Part shown: piece after piece, positions 42,763 through 52,900 of the stretch
How positions within the stretch are numbered: the stretch's first letter is position 1
How the letters are laid out: every line of letters starts with the position of its first letter
From: Gordonibacter sp. An230
GTDB lineage: Bacteria > Actinomycetota > Coriobacteriia > Coriobacteriales > Eggerthellaceae
Assembly (NCBI RefSeq): GCF_002159915.1
Contig: NZ_NFJP01000025.1
Span: forward strand, 1-64,000
Length of the DNA stretch: 64,000 bases
Reading direction: 5' to 3'
The notes under the pieces: model-generated
The model's database searches: none
The model's input: only the letters and a program-made list of their open reading frames with translations
What the model was told of the DNA's origin: nothing
Made by a program: the position numbers and the translations under genes

Positions 42763-43210
42763 GCATCCATCCGCGCCTTGGGAATATGGTCGGAGCCGAC
42801 CCCGAGGGGTCGCTGGCCGACCGCCCCGGACGGCCCTTCCGCCCTGCCTCTCGCGAAGCCCCCCGGGGGTGTTGCTGCCGGAGACGGGTCGCCGCGGATG
42901 ACGACCGATAGAGACACGCCGGGAGGGACGCCCCCTGTCGGCGGCACCGCCCGGGGCGACCATCGTTCGCACGCCCTGATCGCTCCCGCCCCGTCTCGCC
43001 CGCCGAACCGCTTGCGATGGAGCGCTTTCACCGCGTTCCCTCATACGCACGAAGCGGCTGCGGCACGCAACCTGCCGAATCGGCACCCCGCCCCCCCAAT
43101 CGCGCCGCTTGAAAGACGCGAGGTACGGAGCCTCGGCGGAAGCGAAGGAAAGAAAACGACTTGAGCGCGAGGAGGTGTCGCCCCCAAGGCGAGAAACGAC
43201 GGGGCGACGG

Positions 43211-43912
43211 TCAGCGCAGCTTCGCGCGACGCTCGCGCCAATCGGGCATGAAGGCATCCATGAGGCTCTGGAAGCGGGGACCGTGGCCGCGCTCGAGCAA
43301 ATGGCACAGCTCGTGCACCACAACGTATTCCAAGCACTCCGGCGGATAGAGCGCAAGGCGCACGTTGATGCAGATGCGCCCCGTTGCCGGTTGGCAGCTG
43401 CCCCACCGGCTCGTCATGTTGCGGTAGACGATCTTGCGGGCTTGCACGCCCATGATAGGCTCCCACGCCTCAACGAGCGCGGGAACGCACGCTTCGACGA
43501 GCAAGCGCCACTCGGCCACCTCGTCGGGCGCGGCGGTCGCAGCCCTGTCGCGAGGGGAGGCCGCCAGCGTGCGTCGGGCGTGATCGATCCATGCGCGGCG
43601 GTCGCGCACAAACGCCGCGACGGCCTCGCGGCTCGCATGCGGCGGCGCAGAGATGGCCACACGGCCGCTTGCGTCCTTCACCCGCAAGTTGATGTTCTTC
43701 ACGCGCTTGCGCGTAAGCGTGACAGAGATGCCGTCAACCTCGAACTCCTCGGGCGGGGCCACCGCCGCGCCGCGTCCGCGCCCGACACGAGCGCTCACCG
43801 ACACGAGCCCGTCGCGATCGCCTTTTCTCGCAGCGGAGCGCGCCCGCCCGCAAGCGAGCGCAACCGCCACGCCCCTGCGCCCGCCCGCGCGAACCTCCTC
43901 CGCGTCTCTCAT
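43211..43912 (-). CDS. YgjP/SprT-like metallopeptidase (M48-type, DUF45)
   Basis: 233 residues. The zinc site is HELCHLLERGHGPRF near the C terminus (HExxH plus a downstream His), preceded by NMTSRWGSCQPATGRICINV, the family signature of YgjP/WLM-like proteins. The N-terminal part has VTLTRKRVKNINLRVKDASG. Cytoplasmic, unknown substrate. The ATG at 43912 with GGAGG is chosen; the frame stays open upstream but the extra sequence looks non-coding and very Arg-rich. Confidence 0.85.
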   Translation of the reverse strand: MRDAEEVRAGGRRGVAVALACGRARSAARKGDRDGLVSVSARVGRGRGAAVAPPEEFEVDGISVTLTRKRVKNINLRVKDASGRVAISAPPHASREAVAAFVRDRRAWIDHARRTLAASPRDRAATAAPDEVAEWRLLVEACVPALVEAWEPIMGVQARKIVYRNMTSRWGSCQPATGRICINVRLALYPPECLEYVVVHELCHLLERGHGPRFQSLMDAFMPDWRERRAKLR

Positions 43913-44166
43913 GTCCTCCACCGCTCCTCCGCATGATCGGCCATCGAGCGTGGAACCGCACGCTCCCGCCCGATCGCAGCCACGAACGGAGGTGCAACCG
44001 TCCCTCCACGCGAGGCTCTCGCATTCGCATGCGAACGCGACCGTTGCGCAGTCATTCGATCGAGCGGTCCTCCCCTCTTGCACGGCGATAGGACGGCCGC
44101 ACCGCGCGGAACCGCCCGCCAGCATGCCAGCAACTCCATCATCGTGCGACACGGGAAGAAGAGCCC

Positions 44167-45021
44167 TCACGACCTTCTCCCCATCGCCAGATCGTACGCC
44201 TCGTTGCGAGCGATGCCGAACTCGTCCATCAGCCGACGCGCCGCCTCTTTCGTGCGCAGCCCCGCCGCGCGCAGCTCGTCAGCCCGCGCGGCGGCCCCAT
44301 CGACGGCCGCGGAGCGCGCGGCCGCGCCCTCCGCCTCGCTCGGCCCGTCGATCACCAGCACGATCTCGCCCTTCACGCCGCCCGCAGCCTCGCGCTCGGC
44401 CAGCTCGTCCCGCAACGCAGGCGCGGGCGCGCGCAGCACCTCTTCATGCAACTTCGTCAGTTCGCGGCATACGGCCGCTTCTCGCAGCGGGAACGCCTCG
44501 GCGATGCACGCGAGCGCTCCCGCCACGCGATTCGGGCTCTCGTAGAACACGAGCGCGGCGTCGAGCGCCCGCAAGGCGTCCAGAAGCGCGCGGCGCTCGG
44601 CATCCTTGCGCGGGAAGAAGCCGCCGAAATAAAAGCGCGGGTTGCAGCAACCGCTTGCCACGTAGGCCGTCGCAGCAGCCGTCGGCCCCGGCAGCACCTC
44701 CACGGGCACGCCCGCGTCGCGGCACGCGCGCACAAGGCGCAACCCCGGATCGGATACGCCCGGCATGCCCGCATCGGAGCAGTAGGCGATCACCTCACCA
44801 GCCCTCACGCGAGCGACGATGGCCTTCACGCGCTCGCCTATAAGCCCCTCGTCGAGTCGTTCCAACCGCTTCTCTATCCCGCACGCCGCCAGAAGCTTAC
44901 CCGTCACGCGCGTGTCCTCGGCGCATACGACGTCCGCCGCACGCAGAGACTCAGCAGAGCGCGCGGTCATGTCGCCGAGATTCCCAATCGGCGTGGGGCA
45001 TACGACGAGCTTGCCAACCAT
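44167..45021 (-). CDS. rsmI: 16S rRNA (cytidine-2'-O)-methyltransferase
   Basis: 284 residues. It methylates the ribose of C1402 in 16S rRNA. Motifs: CPTPIGNLGDMTARSAESLR, VCAEDTRVTGKLL, AYCSDAGMPGVSDPGLRLVR and VLPGPTAAATAYVASG, the tetrapyrrole-methylase fold with all RsmI hallmarks. The C-terminal helical part is present. The ATG at 45021 has AAGGGAG; an upstream extension of the frame has no support. Confidence 0.95.
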   Translation of the reverse strand: MVGKLVVCPTPIGNLGDMTARSAESLRAADVVCAEDTRVTGKLLAACGIEKRLERLDEGLIGERVKAIVARVRAGEVIAYCSDAGMPGVSDPGLRLVRACRDAGVPVEVLPGPTAAATAYVASGCCNPRFYFGGFFPRKDAERRALLDALRALDAALVFYESPNRVAGALACIAEAFPLREAAVCRELTKLHEEVLRAPAPALRDELAEREAAGGVKGEIVLVIDGPSEAEGAAARSAAVDGAAARADELRAAGLRTKEAARRLMDEFGIARNEAYDLAMGRRS

Positions 45022-45246
45022 GATGCTCCCTTCGAGGCTTTTTCGCACCGCCTCATTTTCGGCCAAAGAAAGCACCTTGGCAAATGCCCTTTGGGATTTT
45101 GCCGACCATGACAAAAGAAAGCCGACGCGCCCGAGAACGATCATGCTTTACCGCAAGCTTTCTCGCGCCAAGCTCCGGCCAAAACAACTCGCCCGGCACG
45201 CGAGGGGCGGCCCCGCTCGATGAGCGGTCTTCCGTCGCCCTTTCGG

Positions 45247-45693
45247 CTACTCGCGTTTGAGCAGCTTGGTGTTGGCCAGATACAAGGCCAGCAGAAGCAC
45301 GAGGATCGAGACTGAGAAGATGAGCGTGTGGACGGGATCGTCGTGATAGAGAATTATGAGCCTGATGATGGCCGTGATGCCGATGTAGATGAAGTAGCGC
45401 AAAGGGAAATGGAGTCCCGACTGGTAGTACTTCGCGATAAGCGCCAAAAACTCGAAATACAGGAACCACGTCACGATGGAGCCGAGAATCTCGTTGCCGC
45501 TCGTCTGATGCGTCTCGACGATAAGGAGTATGAGCGACCATGTGTTCATCAGCAGGAGCGTGGAGAGAATGCCGCCGAGGACGAACAGCACGCCCGAAAG
45601 AAACATCTGCATGAACTTGGATATGGTCTTAGGATCGGCGACGAACCTGAGCGGATCGCCGGTTTTTTCGGTTTCGTTCGAGACATCGGTCAT
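45247..45693 (-). CDS. PsiE-family membrane protein
   Basis: 148 residues with four helices (about 27-53, 70-88, 98-113 and 120-142). It has the PsiE pattern of [20 protein letters not shown] and [10 protein letters not shown] at the third helix. The name comes from phosphate-starvation induction in E. coli; the function is unknown. Start ATG at 45693 preceded by AAGGAAG. Its own transcription unit. Confidence 0.85.
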   Translation of the reverse strand: MTDVSNETEKTGDPLRFVADPKTISKFMQMFLSGVLFVLGGILSTLLLMNTWSLILLIVETHQTSGNEILGSIVTWFLYFEFLALIAKYYQSGLHFPLRYFIYIGITAIIRLIILYHDDPVHTLIFSVSILVLLLALYLANTKLLKRE

Positions 45694-45940
45694 GACGGTT
45701 TTCTCTTCCTTCGCAAAATAAAGGGCGGGAGCGGCACGGGCCTTCAAAACCCGGATCCGGAACCCGCCCGGCATGGACAGACGGGAGGCGTGGGCGGAGC
45801 CAAGGCATCAGCCCTTCCTCTTTAAATGATACTATATCACAATCAAATAGGAATCGGAGACCAAGGCCTCCGGCATCTTCGCAAGAAGCCCTCGCCACGA
45901 ACGGTTCGCCATTGCCGCCGCAAGAGGAAAGACAAGAGAA

Positions 45941-45980
45941 CCGGTCGGTTCGCAGCGAGTTGCCGCCACGAACCGACCGG
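45941..45980. other. 12-bp perfect stem in the gap before PsiE
   Basis: CCGGTCGGTTCG/CGAACCGACCGG around 16 bases, between the LAGTGD gene (46186) and PsiE (45693). Probably a terminator hairpin of the small surface-protein gene, though there is no T-run. The rest of 45694-46185 shows nothing coding. Confidence 0.5.
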
Positions 45981-46185
45981 CACGAGCATCATGGAACAAA
46001 TTCCCGGAGTCGGCGCGAGAATCGCGACCGGATGGATCGATGCGCGCCGAGCCGGCAGATCGCAGAGGGCAGGCACGAAATCCGCGACCCGCGCCCGAGC
46101 GGCACGCCATGCCTGCCGAACCGAAACGAACGGGCGGCTGGCAAAACGGCACGGAAACCGCCAAAGAGAGGTCTTCTGAGACCCC

Positions 46186-46311
46186 CTATTTACGACGCAT
46201 CAGCACGAACGCCGCCACCAGCACGATGAGCGCCACAACAACAACGCCGCCCACGATGAACGGCAGAGGATTGTCCCCCGTGCCCGCCAACGCACCTTGC
46301 GCAAGCCCCAT
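46186..46311 (-). CDS. Orphan cell-wall-sorting-signal protein (41 residues)
   Basis: 41 residues: a short head MGLAQGA, then LAGTGDNPLPFIVGG, a hydrophobic helix (VVVVALIVLVAAFVLM) and RRK. This is a complete sortase signal with an LAxTGD motif like that ending the large subtilase here (LASTGD), but with no exported domain and no signal peptide of its own. The ribosome-binding site AAGGAGG is 8 bases before the ATG, which supports it as a real gene and not the tail of a longer one. The frame is open upstream, yet that sequence is not protein-like. It may be a tiny membrane protein or a remnant. Confidence 0.65.
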   Translation of the reverse strand: MGLAQGALAGTGDNPLPFIVGGVVVVALIVLVAAFVLMRRK

Positions 46312-47132
46312 ACCGGTCGCCTCCTTCGGTTTCGTCGTTTCTCGTTGCGACCATTGTCCGTCATGTACGCCGAATTGGCAAACGCGCAGCCTTTCGACGC
46401 TTGCCACCGCATCGGCCTTCGACCCTTCGGCATCGGGCAGACGTCGATGCGCAGAACGTCGGCAAAGGACGAGCCGCACGCCGCAGTCGCCCTGAAGCGC
46501 AACGCCCTCATCCACAAACGAGAACGGAACGCCAAAACGCATTCCCGGTTCGTTCCCGAAAATAAAGCGAGGATCGAAGGGCCGCTTTTCCCGAACCTTC
46601 TCGCGCCGCCCGAAAGCGCGCCCTCGAAGCCGGTTCGCGTTTCGAGAACGACGATACGAGCCGAAACCCGAGGTCGCAGACAAATCACCGCGTACCGTGG
46701 AAGGACCCACTACCGAAGCCCTCGGATTGGCGCGGCCCCAAGCGACCCCTCCTCGCAGATCTGAAGCTCGAGAACCGGCGCTGCCGAGGACGCAAAGAGG
46801 CGCGGCGGGGCGCTTTGCCCCGATGGACTCCCGGGCACGAAAAGCTCGAGAGCTTTGCGTCGCAGGCCCGCGCGCAACGGGTTCCCCGAGAGCTCGACCA
46901 GCGCGCTGCAACATGCACGGGAACACGCCCAGGCCGCTTGCCCCTCTTTAAAGAAAGCACTTTATCGGAAGCCCTCCGAAACCGAGCACCGGGAAGAAGC
47001 GGCCCCTTTCCATGCAGCCACAAAGCGGCTCCCGAAACGCAACCGTTCGTTGACGGAGCACTCGCTTTCGAAGCGCCTCCGACGCGCAACTCTATACTGG
47101 GCGCCCAAGCCGACTGAACAGGAGGAACGCCC
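46312..47132. other. 820-bp gap, no supported gene
   Basis: No convincing gene on either strand. Short stems occur near 46811-46825 (GGGGC/GCCCC) and 46841-46856 (AAAGCTC/GAGCTTT). A TATACT -10 for the dehydrogenase gene sits at 47093-47098. No RNA family was recognised. Confidence 0.5.
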
Positions 47133-48656
47133 ATGAGCACCACCCCCGCACCCACGCGCACCCCTGATGCGCATGAAGCCACCACCCCGCCTCCGACACC
47201 ATACACGGGCCTCGACAAGCTCTTCATCGCCGGTGCTTGGCGCGACGGCGGCAGCGGCGAGCGCGCCCGCGACGTGAACCCCTACGACGGCAGCACCCTC
47301 GCCGTCCACACGCTAGCCGACAAGAACGACGTGCAACAAGCTTTCGAGATCGCCGAGCAAGCACAGGCCGCCTGGGAACAGACGCCGCCTTCCGAGCGGG
47401 CCGCAGTTATGAACGCAGCCGTGCGCATCTTCGACGCACGACGCGAGGAGCTGATAGCGTGGGTGCAGCGCGAGACGGGAGGCATTCGAGCAAAAGCCGA
47501 GTTCGAGGTGACCGCCGCCCGCGATGCGGCCGAAGAAGCCGCGTCGTTTCCCTACCGCATGGATGGCGACATTCTGCCCTCGGACATCCCCGGCAAGGAG
47601 AACCGCGTGTACCGCCGCGCGCTCGGCACGATAGCGGTGATCAGCCCTTGGAACTTTCCGATGAACCTATCGAACCGTTCGGTTGCTCCGGCCCTCGCCG
47701 TGGGCAACGCCGTAGTGCTCAAACCCGCGTCCGACACGCCCATCGCGGGCGGACTTTTGCTCGCGAAGATATACGAGGAGGCCGGCCTGCCCGCCGGCGT
47801 GCTCTCGGTGGTGGTAGGGCGCGGCGGCGAAATAGGCGACGCGATGGTGGAAAGCTCCGTACCGCGCCTCGTCAGCTTCACCGGGTCTACCGCCGTGGGA
47901 AAAAGCATCGCCGCAAAGGCCCTCGGTGGATCGCGCATGAAGCGCCTCGCCTTGGAGCTGGGCGGAAACGCGCCGCTCGTCGTCCTCGACGATGCCGATG
48001 CGGAACGTGCTGCAAACATCGCCATCGCCGGACGCTTCCTCCACCAAGGGCAGATATGCATGAGCACGAACCGCATCATCGTGGATGCGAAACTGGCCGA
48101 TGAGTTCACCGAGCGCTTCGTCGCGCACGCCGCGAAGCTCGCATGCGGCAACCAGATGGATCCGGCCACCGACATCGGCCCCATCATCAACGAAGCGCAG
48201 CTCTCCGACCTTCTTCAGAAGATCGCACGTGCCCGCGACCAAGGCGCAACGCTCGCGCTCGGCGGCGAGCCGGACGGCCTCGTGATGCCTCCCGTCGTGT
48301 TCACGGACGTCGATCCCGCTTTCGACATTGCCGAACAGGAGAGCTTCGGCCCCTTGGCGCCCATTATCGTCGCGCATGGCGAGGACGAGGCTCTGCGATT
48401 TGCAAACCGCACGAACTACGGGCTGTCGTCGGCTGTAGTGGGCGGCGACGTGGAGCGCGCGGTTGCGTTCGCCCGCAAGATCGACGCGGGCATGACGCAT
48501 GTGAACGACATGACCGTGGCGGATGAGCGGCACGTGCCGTTCGGCGGCGAGAAGAACTCCGGGCTCGGGCGCTTCAACGGACGCTGGATCCTCGAGGAGA
48601 TGACGCGCACTCATTGGACAAGCGTCCAGCACGCGCCTCGCGCCTATCCGTTCTGA
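47133..48656 (+). CDS. NAD(P)-dependent aldehyde dehydrogenase
   Basis: 507 residues. NAD(P) fold and active site are plain: VISPWNFPMNLSNRSVAPAL, AVVLKPASDTPIAGG, VSFTGSTAVGKSIAAKAL, the general base in ALELGGNAPLVV and the catalytic Cys in GRFLHQGQICMSTNRIIV. The end has VPFGGEKNSGLGRFNGRW. It resembles benzaldehyde/vanillin dehydrogenases of the family, though substrate cannot be fixed. The N-terminal about 25 residues are Thr/Pro-rich. The ATG follows CAGGAGGAACGCCC. Monocistronic, with a hairpin terminator at 48699-48727. Confidence 0.93.
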   Translation: MSTTPAPTRTPDAHEATTPPPTPYTGLDKLFIAGAWRDGGSGERARDVNPYDGSTLAVHTLADKNDVQQAFEIAEQAQAAWEQTPPSERAAVMNAAVRIFDARREELIAWVQRETGGIRAKAEFEVTAARDAAEEAASFPYRMDGDILPSDIPGKENRVYRRALGTIAVISPWNFPMNLSNRSVAPALAVGNAVVLKPASDTPIAGGLLLAKIYEEAGLPAGVLSVVVGRGGEIGDAMVESSVPRLVSFTGSTAVGKSIAAKALGGSRMKRLALELGGNAPLVVLDDADAERAANIAIAGRFLHQGQICMSTNRIIVDAKLADEFTERFVAHAAKLACGNQMDPATDIGPIINEAQLSDLLQKIARARDQGATLALGGEPDGLVMPPVVFTDVDPAFDIAEQESFGPLAPIIVAHGEDEALRFANRTNYGLSSAVVGGDVERAVAFARKIDAGMTHVNDMTVADERHVPFGGEKNSGLGRFNGRWILEEMTRTHWTSVQHAPRAYPF

Positions 48657-48698
48657 TCGGACATGGTGCAGGGCAGCGTCGTTCGCAGCGCGCACATG

Positions 48699-48727
48699 AT
48701 CGGGCCGTCTGGGCAGAACGGCCCGAT
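48699..48727 (+). terminator. Hairpin after aldehyde dehydrogenase
   Basis: ATCGGGCCGT/ACGGCCCGAT, 10-bp stem with a 9-base loop, 43 bases after the gene. Weak T-tail. Confidence 0.6.
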
Positions 48728-49574
48728 CTTCGAAAGCATGGCCGGTCGACGGATGAGAGGCGGCGCCCCAGCCCTTCGATGGAGCATCGACGAACGCAGG
48801 TTCCCTGTTCGCCTCTCCACCCGTGCGCGAAGTTCGGCCTGCCTCGCCATGCGACGCGGAGCTCTGCTGCAATTTGACGAAGCCGCTCCGACGGCACGGA
48901 GCGACAAAAGGACGGATGGCGCTTATCGATCATTGCCCCAATCAGACGAGATGCGCTTTTTTGCGCGTATGAGAGCCTACGACGGCAATGCACGTCGACG
49001 CCTTTTCACGCTTTACCGCGCACAGCGAAAACCGAGCCCGGACGACAGGGAAAGACGACCTAGCGGAACCGCATCATGCGAAATGCCCGAGCACGCAACG
49101 CAAGGCGTCGAACGACAAGGCGATCGCGACGAGACGACGCCGAACGCTGCCGCGAGGCGCAGGGGCACCGCACCCGCGAGCGCGAGCCTAGGCGCAAGGC
49201 GTGGTCGCGAACGCGGCGCTGCCATAAGGTGCGAATGCCGACCGCCGCGCACCTCCCCGGCCACTGCAAAGCCCTTCGGCCCTTTGCCCGAGCGCCACAC
49301 GCGCAGCGCCGCTCGCATCACGCAATGCGGATCGTTTCCGCAACCGACGGCCCTGGCTTGGGCGCCGGCCCGAATTCCCCAATCCCGCCCCAAGCGGCCT
49401 GCGCATCGTCCGGTTCAAAACCCTGCGAGCCCTCATCCTTCGCATCGGCCGTTTCTTCCGTATGGTCCGCGCTTTGCACGTCCAGCGCGAGCTCGGCAGC
49501 CGCTCGTTCGCGTCACATCGCCCGCCCGCACCGCTTTCTCATGACGACTTGCCCCTTCATCGCCGACAACCCCT
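48728..49574. other. 850-bp gap, no supported gene
   Basis: The open frames here are Arg/Pro/Ala-rich without ribosome-binding sites or recognisable motifs; none is supported. No strong RNA structure was seen. Confidence 0.5.
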
Positions 49575-49871
49575 TCACCGATACAAAACCGTCACCAACT
49601 GGCTCATAATGGTGTCGCCTGAGCCGCACGGGCTCACCTTCACATCGACGATCTCGCGTCCGTTCGTCTGCAGGAAGCCAAGCACTCCCTCCATCGTCAT
49701 CGACAAGTTCTTGTACGAACTCAACCCCAACGCGCCTTGGAAGCACCCCACATGAACCGACCCGTCCTTCTCGGCAGCCGACTCCACGGTGATACCCATC
49801 TCGTCGAGAGCCTTCGCAACGCGCTCCTGAAGCTTCTCCTCGTCGGATTTTCCCGAACCGAACAAACCCAT
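49575..49871 (-). CDS. Small conserved protein of unknown function (98 residues)
   Basis: 98 residues from the ATG at 49871: MGLFGSGKSDEEKLQERVAK starts it, then VHVGCFQGALGLSSYKNLSM and VDVKVSPCGSGDTIMSQLVT. An AGGAAGG ribosome-binding site lies 3 bases from the start. The head looks like a P-loop (GSGKS) by chance only; the rest fits a small alpha/beta protein. It lies downstream of the subtilase gene on the same strand. I do not recognise a family. Confidence 0.65.
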   Translation of the reverse strand: MGLFGSGKSDEEKLQERVAKALDEMGITVESAAEKDGSVHVGCFQGALGLSSYKNLSMTMEGVLGFLQTNGREIVDVKVSPCGSGDTIMSQLVTVLYR

Positions 49872-49988
49872 CGGCCTTCCTCTCTTTCCGCAACCCGCCC
49901 AGCAGTCGGGCGCATCCATCATGCGACCGGGGCTGTGCAGCCCCGGTCGCCTATGATCTCATATAAGTCGCCTGAAGCGCAGCACGCG

Positions 49989-52900
49989 TCACTTCTCGCT
50001 CGAGGATCGACGGCGAAGCGTCGTCACGACAAGCGTCGCCCCCGCCGCCGAAACGAGCGAGCCGAGCGCAAGCGGAGCCCACGCAAGCGCATCGCCCGTG
50101 CTGGCCAGTTTCTGCAACGCCGAGCCGTCGCCCTTCGCATCGGAGCCGGCACCGGGCTTCTCCTCGGAGCCGCCGCCCGCCTTCAAGCCGTCGGCCTTCG
50201 CGGCATCGAAGGCCTCTCGCGCGGCGGCAAGGTCCGCGGCGGCGCGCTCGATGTCGCTCGCAAGCGGACGCTCCACGCCCACGGCCGCCTCGGCAGCGGC
50301 GATGGCCGCCTCGAATGCGTCGTAGGCGGCACGGGTCACCCACGGCGTGCCCTTCGCCACATCGGCTCCATCCGCGCTCACGACGGTCTGCGTCAGATCG
50401 TTGCGCGCGTCTTTGATGGCGTCCTCAAGCTGCTTCACGGCCTCGGCGCTCGCGTACTCGGGGTCGGGCACCGCCGGTACGTCGCCCGGCTGCTCGACCG
50501 TCTCCATCGCCGTGGCGCTGAACACGCGGTACGGCTCGTTCTGCGCAGATGCCAACACGTACAGCTGCCCGCGATACGCCGTGGCCGCCGGAGCGAGCAG
50601 TTTCTGCCACGAAGCGCGCTTCTCGTACGCCGTTGGCGCAAAGGCCCCCTCGACGTCCAGCAGGTACGTGTCGGACGCGCCGTCGTCGCTTTCGGGGCCC
50701 ACGAGCGCGAAGCCGTCCGCGAGCGCACCCGACGCCCAGGCCATCTGCCCTGTCTCGGTCACGAGCGCCGTCGTGTCCACCGGTCCTCCCGCAAGCCAAC
50801 CGGTGGGAAGCTCCTCGCCCGTGTCCCAATCGTAGCCGCCCTCCGAGGGCGTCACCATCTCGACGCCCGCAACGCCGCCCAGTTGGTAGGACAGCGATAC
50901 GCCTCCCGACACCGCGAACGCCCCGTTGCCGTACGCGACCTGGGGACGGATGCGGCCGGTCGACAGTTCGCCGCACTTCTCGGGCGCGGCATCCGGCGCA
51001 GCCTCGAGATCGATGCGGTACACGGCGGAGCTGTCGACAGCCGCGCCGTTGGCGAGAACCGCGCCGCCGAACAGATACAGCTCCTCGCCATCGCTTGCCA
51101 ACGTGCCGAAAAGCGGCTTGTCCGGCCCGTTGAGCGCATAGCCGTAGCCCATCGCCTCCCAAGCCCCGTCGGCGGTGTAGCGAACGAAACGGACGGCGCC
51201 CGAAGCATAGCCCAGCTGCAGCACCAGCGCGCCATCAAGCGTCGCGCCCGACACATCGACGAGATTCTGGGGGCTGGCAGCGCCGACAGCATCGGTCGGC
51301 AAAGGCACCTGCTCCCACTCCTGCGCATCGGGACGGTAGCGCAGCAGATGATCGAACGGATCGGGTTCCGCGCCAAGCGTGCTCGTACGCGGCAAGCAGT
51401 AGATATCGCCGTCGAAACCCACGAGCTGCCACGAGCCCCATTGCGTCAGCTCCTCGGGAACGGGCAGGTTCGTCTGGTCGTAATAGGTCGCGTCCGCACG
51501 CGCGCCCAAATCGGCTCGGTGGCTGGTCAGTTTTCCGTTCGCCTCCACGCGCACGACCGTCTGGCCGCCCGAAAAGCCCTCGGGCTTCCGCACCGTCAGG
51601 CGCGCCTTGTCGCCGCCGAGGTCTTCGCGACCGACCACGGCGGCTTCCGCGTCGCCCAAACGCACCGTCGCGCCCTCGGGCATGAAGTAGCCCTCCACCT
51701 CCACAGCGTCGTTCGCGTCGCGCACCGCCATGATGGCCGGGCCGGGATTCTGCGCGCCATCCACCGTGGCGTATCCGCCCGTGGAGCACAGGCTGCCGTA
51801 GCGCGCATCCGGCTCGGCCGCGCCCTTCGCGAGCGCCGCCAGCTTCTCGGCCGACTTCGCCTCGTCGTCCGCCACGTCGGCCAGCCCCTGCCCAGCGATC
51901 ACCGTCGCCGCGCCGGCCACGGCGGGGCACGCCATCGAGGTGCCCTGCATGTAGGCGTAAGGCACCAGATCGCTGCCCAAGCCAATGCTGTCGATCACCA
52001 AGGTGCCCGCCGCCGGGCCGCCCACCGCCTGGACCCCGCCCGTCATGGAGAACTCAAGCAGCGCGTAGAATATCTTTATCCGGAAATGGCTCCAATCCGT
52101 GTCCTCGGGAAGCTCGACGCTCAAGCCGTTCCACGAATCGCCGCCCAAGCCGAACGACGACCCCGCCTGCGCGGTCAACGGCGCCCATGCGGAGCCGCCG
52201 CCCTCGTCGATGACGGGCACAGCCGCCACAGCCTGCGCAATGCCCGAAACGCCTCCCTCGAAATCGGCGGTGTAGCGAATGCTCGCATGCGTCGGCTTCT
52301 CGGCCACCCCCGACAGATCAACCTCGCTGCTGACAACGGACATCAGCGGATTCTCCGAAGCGGGAGGGACATAGGGCAGCTCGTAGGCCGCCTCGCCGTC
52401 GAAGCGCTTGCCGCCCGTCACCACCTCGCCGACAGGCTCCCCCGCCTGCCCCTCTCCTTCAGAGAGAAACGACAGCACCGGCTCACCCGAAGCCGAAGCC
52501 ACGCCTTCGTCCATGCGCGTCTTCGCATCGAAGCTCTCGTACAGCACCGCATCCGCATCCTCTTCTCCAAGGTAGATCGGTCCGTCGGTCACACGCGCGG
52601 CGTTCGCCTCGCCCGTCGCGTACGTGGACAGCGCGGTGGATCCGGGAGCCATCACGTCGGTGGCCGTCTCGCCGTACTGGGTGAACGCAGTCGCCTCTCC
52701 CGTGGGATCGAGCGCGTTCACCACGATGGCGTAGGGGTTGTCGGCCAGCGTGGTGGCCGTGCTGGCCGCCGCATCGTTGTCGAAAGCGGAGTTGCCCGAC
52801 GCGAACACGCTCACGACGCCCTGCCGCCCCACTTGCGTGACCGCGACATCGATGGAGCGCCACATGCCCTGCCCGAAGCCCCACGAGTTGTTGGTCACCC

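Larger units (their letters stand above)
41667..43210. other. 1.5-kb gap without a supported gene
   Basis: No frame shows a plausible protein. It holds the best copy of the inverted-repeat element (42225-42380), a run of ten C near 42608, a clear plus-strand terminator at 42737-42762 with no gene before it, and several GC-rich stems around 42786-42830. An unrecognised RNA gene could lie just before the terminator. Confidence 0.5.

Noticed and set aside
42473-42901. 142-codon open frame in the 41.7-43.2 kb gap
   Set aside because: It runs through a terminator and a C-run and has no protein-like features.
46312-47132. RNase P RNA, tmRNA or 6S RNA in the gap
   Set aside because: None of the conserved cores of these RNAs was found on either strand.
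48663-49544. 293-codon open frame after the aldehyde dehydrogenase
   Set aside because: Arg/Pro/Ala-rich, no ribosome-binding site, no domain; typical of open frames in GC-rich non-coding DNA.
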